DNA of 64,000 nt from Algoriphagus mannitolivorans DSM 15301 (lineage in GTDB: Bacteria > Bacteroidota > Bacteroidia > Cytophagales > Cyclobacteriaceae). The position numbers and the translations under genes are program-made. Location of the stretch: assembly GCF_000429425.1 (NCBI RefSeq), contig NZ_AUBV01000007.1, positions 62,001-126,000 of the forward strand, given 5' to 3'. Within the stretch, counting starts at the first letter, position 1; each line of letters starts with the position of its first letter. Of this stretch, positions 18,999-25,700 are shown piece by piece. The notes beneath the pieces were generated by a model. It did not search any database. It saw only the letters and a list, made by a program, of their open reading frames with translations, and was not told where the DNA came from.

Positions 18999-19103
18999 TT
19001 GGAAGAGCAAAATACCAACTGGACTAGAATCTACTTAGGGCTGCTGTTGAGCTTGGGAGTTTTGATTGCTTTGTTTTATTGGTTAACCCAGGCCTTTGCA
19101 TGA
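18999..19103 (+). CDS. 34-residue single-span membrane mini-protein between PIG-L and symporter genes
   Basis: This open frame starts at TTG 18999, one base after the PIG-L stop, and ends in a TGA that overlaps the symporter ATG (ATGA at 19100-19103). The product is MEEQNTNWTRIYLGLLLSLG followed by VLIALFYWLTQAFA: a short polar start, one ~22-residue hydrophobic helix and an immediate end. The tight fit on both sides and the clean membrane segment argue for a translated gene rather than chance. I infer a small symporter subunit or a translational coupler. The start codon is uncertain, as no ATG is available in the frame after the TGA at 18984. Confidence 0.6.
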   Translation: MEEQNTNWTRIYLGLLLSLGVLIALFYWLTQAFA

Positions 19104-20803
19104 GTACTCTAGACTGGATCGTACTGTTTTGGACGCTATTTTCGATAGCTGCCTTTGGGATCTATAAGACCAGAGGGAAGAAAAATCTCGACTCCTATCT
19201 CCGGGGTAAAAACTCAATGAATTGGTGGACGATAGGTTTGTCTATTATGGCTACCCAAGCCTCTGCGATTACTTTTTTAAGTACTCCGGGACAGGCTTAC
19301 GAGGATGGTATGCGGTTTATCCAGTTTTATTTCGGGTTGCCGATTGCCATGGTGATTATTTCGGCCACATTTATTCCGATTTACTACAAGCTCAAAGTCT
19401 ATACAGCCTATGAGTATTTAGAGAATCGGTTTGATCTTAAAACCAGGACGCTCACCGCTTTGCTTTTCATCATCCAGAGAGGACTTGGAGCCGGAATCAC
19501 CATCTATGCGCCGGCTATTATCCTTTCTACACTCTTAGGTTGGAATTTGACCTTAACCAATATCCTCATCGGAATGTTGGTGATTCTTTATACAGTTTCA
19601 GGGGGGACTGAGGCAGTTTCGATCACCCAAAAGCAACAAATGGCTGTGATGATGGGCGGGATGATTTTGGCGGGCATTATTGTCATTCAATTGCTTCCGA
19701 TCTCTTTTGGGGAAGCCCTTCATGTGGCAGGTAAAATGGAAAAACTCAATGTGGTCAGCTTTGAGTTTGATCTCGCTGATCGATACAATGTCTGGTCAGG
19801 GATGACTGCTGCAGTCTTTTTGTTTCTGAGTTATTTTGGTTCAGATCAAAGTCAGGTTCAGCGCTACCTCTCAGGTCAGACTTTGACCCAAAGCCGAATG
19901 GGTTTGATCATGAATGGGTTTTTGAAGATTCCCATGCAGTTTGTCATTCTCTTTATTGGAGTCATGGTTTTTGTTTTTTATCAATACATCCAGCCTCCGG
20001 TTTTTTTTAACAAGGTCCAGACTGAAAAAATCAAATCCAGTGAGTACGCCGGGGAGTTTGAATCTTTGGAATCACAATACGAAGCTAGCTTTCAGGAAGG
20101 CCGCGTAGCCTATCAGGAAATGCTTGCGGCGATTGAATCAGATCAGGAGGAAAAGGCCGATGAAATCAAAGGAAGAATTCAGGATATCAAAAAAGAACAA
20201 AGTCTGATTCGTGAGGAAGTCAAGTCGCTGATCGTGAAAAATGATCCGGATGCAGAAACACGGGATACCGATTATGTATTCATGAGATTTGTGATGGACT
20301 ATTTGCCTCCGGGGATTGTGGGCTTGTTGTTTGCGGTGATATTCTCAGCAGCCATGTCTTCCTCTTCTTCTGAACTAAATGCCCTGGGGTCCACTACTAC
20401 CATTGATTTGTATAAAAGATCAATGAAAAAAGATGCAAGCGACCTACACTATTTGCGCTCCTCTAAAGCTTTCACAGCTTTTTGGGGATTGGGAGCAATA
20501 CTTTTTGCGACCTATGCCTCACTCTTTGAAAATCTGATTCAGGCGGTCAATTTGTTAGGCTCCCTCTTTTATGGGACGATTTTGGGAGTCTTTATTGTGG
20601 GGTTCTTTTTGAAGTGGATTAGAGGAAATGCTGTATTTATTGGTGCCTTATTGTCCCAAGCTTTGATCCTCTTGGTCCATTTCAAAAACGGAGTGGGCAT
20701 GATGGGTTTCTACTGGGATATCGGTTTCCTCTGGTATAATGCCATTGGCTGTCTGGCTGTGATGGGATTTGGATCGGTCGCACAGTTATTTATGAAAAAA
20801 TAG
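19100..20803 (+). CDS. sodium:solute symporter family protein
   Basis: 567 residues from the ATG at 19100 (the longer frame to 19079 overlaps the mini-protein). It has the LeuT-type symporter pattern of the SSS family: GLSIMATQASAITFLSTPG in the first core helix, IQRGLGAGITIYAPA, and AVIFSAAMSSSSSELNALGS for the sodium site. Between about residues 300 and 395 there is a highly charged, coiled-coil-like insertion (many Glu, Lys, Gln) separating two membrane helices, unusual for the family. It probably imports the product of the upstream secreted deacetylase, coupled to sodium. A strong terminator follows. Confidence 0.92.
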   Translation: MSTLDWIVLFWTLFSIAAFGIYKTRGKKNLDSYLRGKNSMNWWTIGLSIMATQASAITFLSTPGQAYEDGMRFIQFYFGLPIAMVIISATFIPIYYKLKVYTAYEYLENRFDLKTRTLTALLFIIQRGLGAGITIYAPAIILSTLLGWNLTLTNILIGMLVILYTVSGGTEAVSITQKQQMAVMMGGMILAGIIVIQLLPISFGEALHVAGKMEKLNVVSFEFDLADRYNVWSGMTAAVFLFLSYFGSDQSQVQRYLSGQTLTQSRMGLIMNGFLKIPMQFVILFIGVMVFVFYQYIQPPVFFNKVQTEKIKSSEYAGEFESLESQYEASFQEGRVAYQEMLAAIESDQEEKADEIKGRIQDIKKEQSLIREEVKSLIVKNDPDAETRDTDYVFMRFVMDYLPPGIVGLLFAVIFSAAMSSSSSELNALGSTTTIDLYKRSMKKDASDLHYLRSSKAFTAFWGLGAILFATYASLFENLIQAVNLLGSLFYGTILGVFIVGFFLKWIRGNAVFIGALLSQALILLVHFKNGVGMMGFYWDIGFLWYNAIGCLAVMGFGSVAQLFMKK

Positions 20804-20808
20804 CCAAG

Positions 20809-20839
20809 AAAAAACCTCTGAGAATCTCAGAGGTTTTTT
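20809..20839. terminator. bidirectional hairpin terminator
   Basis: CCTCTGA / TCAGAGG stem (20815-20821 and 20827-20833) with A run before and T run after. It serves the symporter on the plus strand and the DUF2911 gene on the minus strand. Confidence 0.9.
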
Positions 20840-20853
20840 CATTTGCTGACGTT

Positions 20854-21702
20854 TTATTTCAAGGTTTTTAAAAGTCGCTCGTTTAAACCTACATAATCAG
20901 GATTTTTGGCTTCAGTTGCCAAATCTCTGGATTTAGTAGCGGACTGGAAGGCATCAGTTTTCATCCCCAAAGCAGCCTCTATTTTTGCTCTGAGGTGTAC
21001 GGTCCAATATTTTGGGTCTTTATCGGTGGATTCCTTGATCCAAGTGTAAGCTTGGTTGATGTCTTTTTTATTATTGAAATAATAAAAAGCTGCCTGATAC
21101 AACAATCCTGGATCTGTGGAATTTGCGTCGATCACATATTTCTTGATGTCTGCCATGACGATGGGATCCACATTGCTGCTGATTTTGAAATCTACGCGTG
21201 TGTTTTCCCATTTTAAAGAAACATCTGCACTATTGTCAGTAAGGTTGTTGAAGGAGATTTCGAAGGTTTCGTATTTTTTGCTGGTTTTTCCTGCAGGTAC
21301 ATTGAATCTCAAAAAGTCATCTTTGGCGTCGTATCCAATGGCTCCCCAAAGTTGGGTGTTTTTGCTCAAAACAAGGGTCCAATCGGATTTTCCAGGCACA
21401 GAATAGAGTGCATAGGATCCCGCAGGCACTTCCTTGCCAGCTACAAAAACAGCAGTAGAAAAACTGATTACAGTAGCTCCATTTGCACCCGTTCTCCACA
21501 CTTGGCCATAAGGAACCAATTCACCGAAGATTTTTCGTCCTTTCGTGCTCGGACGGCTATATTCTAAGGTAACGTCAGTGAGCCCGACTCTTTGTGAAAC
21601 CTTTGCTGAAGGGCTGGCTTGCGGCATCTGGATTTGCTGGGCAAACCCAGAAAACCCTGCAATTAACATGAAGAGAAAAGTGAGTTTAAGTTTGGTTGTC
21701 AT
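20854..21702 (-). CDS. DUF2911 domain secreted protein
   Basis: 282 residues counted from the ATG at 21702, which gives a clean Sec signal (MTTKLKLTFLFMLIAGFSGF, cleavage near FAQQ); the frame extends 29 residues further up but that part is not signal-like. The DUF2911 core has VEYSRPS-type text (LEYSRPSTKGRKIFG), VWRTGANGAT and GSYALYSVPG. The last ~90 residues (DPGLLYQAAFYYFNNKKDIN, WTVHLRAKIEAALG) are TPR-like helices. DUF2911 proteins are exported beta-rich proteins of unknown function, common in Bacteroidota. It is convergent with the symporter and stands alone. Confidence 0.87.
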   Translation of the reverse strand: MTTKLKLTFLFMLIAGFSGFAQQIQMPQASPSAKVSQRVGLTDVTLEYSRPSTKGRKIFGELVPYGQVWRTGANGATVISFSTAVFVAGKEVPAGSYALYSVPGKSDWTLVLSKNTQLWGAIGYDAKDDFLRFNVPAGKTSKKYETFEISFNNLTDNSADVSLKWENTRVDFKISSNVDPIVMADIKKYVIDANSTDPGLLYQAAFYYFNNKKDINQAYTWIKESTDKDPKYWTVHLRAKIEAALGMKTDAFQSATKSRDLATEAKNPDYVGLNERLLKTLK

Positions 21703-22058
21703 ATTTCTGAAAGTTTTAGAATAGATTCTGAACTCACTCAAGACTTGAAGAAGTTCCATTTGGTTGCAAATTGTGAAATAAAAATTCATAATCTGAATTT
21801 CCTCTTTTCATTCATCAGGTAAATGACCTTTTTAAATCAGGCGTAAGAGAAGTCAGATGTTCTGATTATGCTCGGGATTCCTAATGGATCTTAGCTAATT
21901 TCGAACCTCAAATAAGATCTTTTTAGCCCATCAGAAATTTAGAAAGACGATAAAAAGGAGATTATTTTTCGAATTTTAATGAGTTGGGAATTTTGATCAG
22001 TGGATTTTTTACGGGAGGGATATCCAGTATTTTTACAGTCCAATTACTAATTAATTTC
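21703..22058. other. 356-base intergenic region, no gene seen
   Basis: This lies between the divergent DUF2911 and hydroxyacid dehydrogenase starts. It is AT-rich and both flanking frames run into it (to 21789 and from 21984), but neither extension looks like protein belonging to the family. I see no hairpin terminator, RNA gene or convincing promoter pair. Confidence 0.5.
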
Positions 22059-22979
22059 ATGAGTTTAGCCATTATCAGCCCTGGAAGAAACCCTCAAATT
22101 TGGATTGATGCACTTCGGAAATATGATCCTGAAATTAAGATTCAGGTGTATCCGGAGATCCAACATCCAGAAGAAGTTGAAATGGCTTTGCTTTGGCAAC
22201 ATCCTCGTGGGTATCTAAAAACCTTCCCTAATCTAAAATTAATCAGCTCTTTGGGAGCAGGAGTGGATCATATTCTGAGTGATCCCGCGGTTCCGGATAG
22301 CATGCCTATTGTCCGAATCGTTGATGAAAAGCTCACTTGGTCCATGACCAATTATGTGGTGATGGGAGTGCTTAATTTTCACCGACAACTGACACGCTAC
22401 CAAAAGGATCAAAAAAGGAAGGTTTGGGATATGACTAATCCTGAAATTCCCGTTAGAGTAGGAGTAATGGGAGTTGGGGCACTTGGAGGAGACGTATTGG
22501 ATAAATTAAACTACATGGGTTTTGATGTAGTTGGATTCGGTTTCAGTGAAAAAGAGAGCTTTCCCTATCCGTATTTCTCCAAAAAGCAATTGCAGGAATT
22601 TCTAGACAATATTAACGTACTAGTTTGTCTACTTCCTTTGACACCAGACACAGAGGGGATCTTAAACAAAAACTTATTTGAAAAATGTCAGAAGGGGACA
22701 TTTTTGATCAATGTGGCAAGAGGAAAGCATCTGGTGGAAGAAGATCTTATCCCGGCGATTGATGAAGGATATCTATCTGGGGCATTATTGGATGTTTATC
22801 GGGTGGAACCGTTGCCAGAAGAGCATCCATTCTGGGAGGAATCCCGGATTCAGCTCACTCCACATATCGCAAGTGTGACCAATCCTACAGCAGCGGCTCC
22901 ACAGATTATTGAGAATTTCAAAAGAATGAAATCCAACCAAGCCTTGATCAATCTCGTAAACCGCGACAGAGGTTATTAA
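22059..22979 (+). CDS. D-2-hydroxyacid dehydrogenase, glyoxylate/hydroxypyruvate reductase A type
   Basis: 306 residues from the ATG at 22059; the family starts with MSLAIISP-type text and an upstream in-frame ATG-like start adds 25 unrelated residues. The NAD(P)-binding turn VGVMGVGALGG is intact, as are the catalytic Arg in NVARGKHLVEEDL and His in LTPHIASVT. The N-terminal part (ISSLGAGVDHIL, IVDEKLTWSM) matches GhrA, which reduces glyoxylate to glycolate and hydroxypyruvate to glycerate in the cytoplasm. The universal stress protein gene follows 8 bases after the stop, so they are co-transcribed. A glycerate kinase elsewhere in the window could use its product. Confidence 0.9.
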   Translation: MSLAIISPGRNPQIWIDALRKYDPEIKIQVYPEIQHPEEVEMALLWQHPRGYLKTFPNLKLISSLGAGVDHILSDPAVPDSMPIVRIVDEKLTWSMTNYVVMGVLNFHRQLTRYQKDQKRKVWDMTNPEIPVRVGVMGVGALGGDVLDKLNYMGFDVVGFGFSEKESFPYPYFSKKQLQEFLDNINVLVCLLPLTPDTEGILNKNLFEKCQKGTFLINVARGKHLVEEDLIPAIDEGYLSGALLDVYRVEPLPEEHPFWEESRIQLTPHIASVTNPTAAAPQIIENFKRMKSNQALINLVNRDRGY

Positions 22980-22987
22980 TTTTTATC

Positions 22988-23830
22988 ATGGAAAAAGTTT
23001 TTACGATACTATGTCCCACCGATTTTTCTGAATGTTCTCTGAATGCTATCGAATATGCGGCAAGGATAGGTGAAAAATACGAGGGGCGTCTAGTCTTATT
23101 TCATGTACTAAATCGGGAAGACTATCTAAAACTCTCCCCACATGACGAGTCTGGTAGGTATCAGGAAGAGTTTGTAAAAGAAAAGCTTAAAAATCTACAG
23201 AAAACGGTTCTGTTGGAAAGCCTTCCCAAAGGACTTGTAGATTGTGATATTGCTCAGATGGAGGGAAAAATCGTCAACGGAACTCTGGAATATGCTCAGA
23301 ATATCTCGGCGGATTTGATAGTAATCGGGACAGAAGGAATCAATGAGCTGAGAGAAAATATCATCGGTAGCCGAACAAGCAGAATCGTAGAGCAGTCGGA
23401 AATTGATGTGCTGGTGATTCCACGAAAAGTATTTTTCAAAAAGCCCCGAAAACTAGTTTATGCCTCAGATTACATGGAAGAGGATAAACTTGCCATTCAG
23501 AAGGTGACGGAATTGGCTAGTTTCTTTGACTCCGAGATAGATATCGTTCATATATCTAATTCCCAAAAAGCTATTGACAAAAGCCTTCACTTGACCATGG
23601 TCGAAGAGATCCAGCCCTTTGTCCGGTATGAAAAAACCAATTATGTCCTGAAGTCTTATCGGGATGATTTGGCTTTGGGATTGGAAAATTACCTGCAGGT
23701 GGCGAAAGGGGATATGTTGGTTACTTTGAGTAAGAAAAAAAGCTTTTTTGACCAGATATTTTCCAAGAATCTTTCCAAAAAGATGTCTTATTTCTTAAAT
23801 AAGCCCCTTTGGGTGATCAAGGGTTTTTAG
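22988..23830 (+). CDS. tandem universal stress protein
   Basis: 280 residues with two UspA-type domains. The first (residues 5-148) begins LCPTDFSECSLNAIEYA and ends with the nucleotide-loop text VIGTEGINELRENIIGSRTS and VLVIPRK. The second (from about 157) begins LVYASDYMEEDK and is shorter, lacking a clear G-x2-G-x9-G[ST] loop, so only the first half may bind ATP. Usp proteins are cytoplasmic and induced by starvation or stress. The 3' end overlaps by 14 bases the end of the TPR gene on the other strand. Confidence 0.9.
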   Translation: MEKVFTILCPTDFSECSLNAIEYAARIGEKYEGRLVLFHVLNREDYLKLSPHDESGRYQEEFVKEKLKNLQKTVLLESLPKGLVDCDIAQMEGKIVNGTLEYAQNISADLIVIGTEGINELRENIIGSRTSRIVEQSEIDVLVIPRKVFFKKPRKLVYASDYMEEDKLAIQKVTELASFFDSEIDIVHISNSQKAIDKSLHLTMVEEIQPFVRYEKTNYVLKSYRDDLALGLENYLQVAKGDMLVTLSKKKSFFDQIFSKNLSKKMSYFLNKPLWVIKGF

Positions 23831-24539
23831 GTCCCTTCCCTGAAATTATTCCCTTTACAAATCGGAAAAACTCCTGCCGGCTTTCCTTTTTCCCGAACAC
23901 AGATTTTAAAGTCTCGATGAAAAGCCCGAATGTCAATTTGGATTCCTTTATTATAGGCTGGGGCTGTGTGGGAGAATTTGGTTTGGCCAAATCTTTCTTT
24001 CCAATGGAAGGAAGTTCCTGACTTTGAGGTTTGGGTTGATAGCCAACCAGCTCATCTGCTTTCTTGAAACTTTGCTGGGATTTTTCCTTGTAGCCTAGTT
24101 TTTCTTCGACTAGTCCTTTGTTGTTGTGAGAAATGGCATCCTCTGGATCTAATTCGATAGCTTTTTCATAATCCTCGATAGCACCTTGAAGATCTCCCAA
24201 TCGGTCTTTTAAGAATGCTCTGCTGCTGTAGCGATAGGGGTTTTTGGGATCCAGATTTGCAGCTCGGTCAAGTTCTTCGAGTGCCTCCTGATTTTTTCCC
24301 ATAAGATGAAGTACAACTGCTCTGTCGCTGATGAAGTCAGTATTGTAAGGCTCCAGCGAAAGAAGAAGATCAAAGTCCTCAAGAGCTTGTTCTCCTTTTC
24401 CCATTCGGGTCAAGACTCTTCCCCTGAACAAATGAAACTCTGATTTCCCGGGATGGGTGTTTATTAATTCATTGAAGCAGACTAATGCCTCCTCAAATTT
24501 TCCTTCCTGAAATAGGGATATTCCTTTTTCGAAACTCAT
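23817..24539 (-). CDS. cytoplasmic tetratricopeptide repeat protein
   Basis: 240 residues from the ATG at 24539 (MSFEKGISLFQEGK). The longer in-frame start at 24587 lies upstream of the likely transcription start given by the -7 box at 24560, so it was rejected. At least four TPRs are visible: FEEALVCFNELINTHPGKSE, KGEQALEDFDLLLSLEPYN, NQEALEELDRAANLDPKN and LQGAIEDYEKAIELDPED. A basic/proline tail follows. No signal peptide is visible. Function unknown; TPRs suggest a scaffold. It is divergent from holA and ends inside the usp gene. Confidence 0.85.
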   Translation of the reverse strand: MSFEKGISLFQEGKFEEALVCFNELINTHPGKSEFHLFRGRVLTRMGKGEQALEDFDLLLSLEPYNTDFISDRAVVLHLMGKNQEALEELDRAANLDPKNPYRYSSRAFLKDRLGDLQGAIEDYEKAIELDPEDAISHNNKGLVEEKLGYKEKSQQSFKKADELVGYQPKPQSQELPSIGKKDLAKPNSPTQPQPIIKESKLTFGLFIETLKSVFGKKESRQEFFRFVKGIISGKGPKNP

Positions 24540-24559
24540 TTCTGTCAATTCCTGTGTCA

Positions 24560-24588
24560 CAAAAGTAAACTCAGATTCATAAACCAAA
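24560..24588 (-). promoter_or_regulatory. putative promoter of the TPR gene
   Basis: Read on the minus strand: TTTG (24585-24588), 17 bases, TACTTTTG (24560-24567). The -7 box is a full TAnnTTTG match; the spacing is two short. Transcription would start near 24554, just before the ATG at 24539. Confidence 0.5.
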
Positions 24589-24604
24589 GTTTATTTTCCT
24601 CCTT

Positions 24605-24637
24605 TTTGTTCCAAAATCCTCCGGGCTGTTATCTTTA
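24605..24637 (+). promoter_or_regulatory. putative promoter of holA
   Basis: TTTG (24605-24608), 21 bases, TATCTTTA (24630-24637), seven of eight matches to TAnnTTTG, 22 bases before the holA ATG. It is arranged back-to-back with the TPR promoter. Confidence 0.5.
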
Positions 24638-24659
24638 AGTCCTCGAGTTTTTCAAAATT

Positions 24660-25682
24660 ATGGCCCATTCACCCGACGCAATTCTTAAGGATCTGAAAGC
24701 AAATAAGTTTGCTCCAATTTACTTTTTGCAAGGAGAGGAGTCTTATTTCATTGACCGGATCACCGAATACATTGAGAAAAATGCAATTCCTGAATTTGAA
24801 AGGGGATTCAATCAATTGGTGCTTTACGGGAAAGATTCTCCCATGAATGTCATTCTCAGCAATGCCCGGAAGTTTCCCATGATGGCGGAACGACAGCTGG
24901 TATTGGTCAAGGAAGCTCAAAGCATCCCCGATTTGGGTAAAGAAGACGCCCAAAAACTGCTTTTGGGCTATTTGGCAAACCCATTGCCCAGTACGATTTT
25001 GGTATTCGCGCACAAGCATAAAAAGCTCGATGGAAGAAGCTCGCTCAAAAAAGAACTGGAGAAAAAAGCTGTCTTCGTCGAATCCGAAAAGGTTAAAGAT
25101 TGGAAATTAACAGAATGGCTAGAGGGATATTTCAAGGAATTAGGCCATCAGATTGATCCCAAAGCAGCACAGCTTTTGGCGGATTCTATTGGTAATAATT
25201 TGGAAGTCATCCACAATGAGGTTGGGAAGATGCTGATCAACTTCACCGAACCTACCAAAATCACGGTAGATCATATTTCCAAAAACATCGGCATCAATAA
25301 AGACTACAATAACTTTGAATTGTCTAAAGCAATTGGATATAAGGATGTCAAGAAAGCAAACCTAATCATTCATTATTTTATCCAAAATCCAAAAGCTCAC
25401 CCGGTCATACCTATTTTTTCGCTGCTATATACCTATTTCACCAAAGTGGCTTTGGTGCATAAGGTAGCCGGAGGTTCTGAAAGCCAAATCGCTTCGGCGA
25501 TTGGGGTATATCCCTTTGCTGTTAAAGAATATGTAGCAGCCGCACGCAACTACAATTTGGGCAAGATAATTGATGTGTTTGGGTATATCAGAGAGGCGGA
25601 TCTTCGATTCAAAGGAGTTGATTCCGGGAGTATGGAAGAAGGAGAGATCCTCCGAGAGCTGGTGTACAAGATTTTACACTGA
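24660..25682 (+). CDS. holA: DNA polymerase III subunit delta
   Basis: 340 residues, typical length. HolA is the clamp-loader subunit that opens the sliding clamp ring at the replication fork. Family features include FAPIYFLQGEESYFIDRI at the N-terminus (the degenerate AAA+ P-loop region), FPMMAERQLVLVKEAQ, LKKELEKKAVFVE, and the C-terminal collar domain with LSKAIGYKDVKKA and an ELVYKILH end. It is preceded by its own promoter and followed 18 bases later by a large TPR gene, which could be read through from it. Confidence 0.92.
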   Translation: MAHSPDAILKDLKANKFAPIYFLQGEESYFIDRITEYIEKNAIPEFERGFNQLVLYGKDSPMNVILSNARKFPMMAERQLVLVKEAQSIPDLGKEDAQKLLLGYLANPLPSTILVFAHKHKKLDGRSSLKKELEKKAVFVESEKVKDWKLTEWLEGYFKELGHQIDPKAAQLLADSIGNNLEVIHNEVGKMLINFTEPTKITVDHISKNIGINKDYNNFELSKAIGYKDVKKANLIIHYFIQNPKAHPVIPIFSLLYTYFTKVALVHKVAGGSESQIASAIGVYPFAVKEYVAAARNYNLGKIIDVFGYIREADLRFKGVDSGSMEEGEILRELVYKILH

Positions 25683-25700
25683 TTACCCAATAAACCATCT

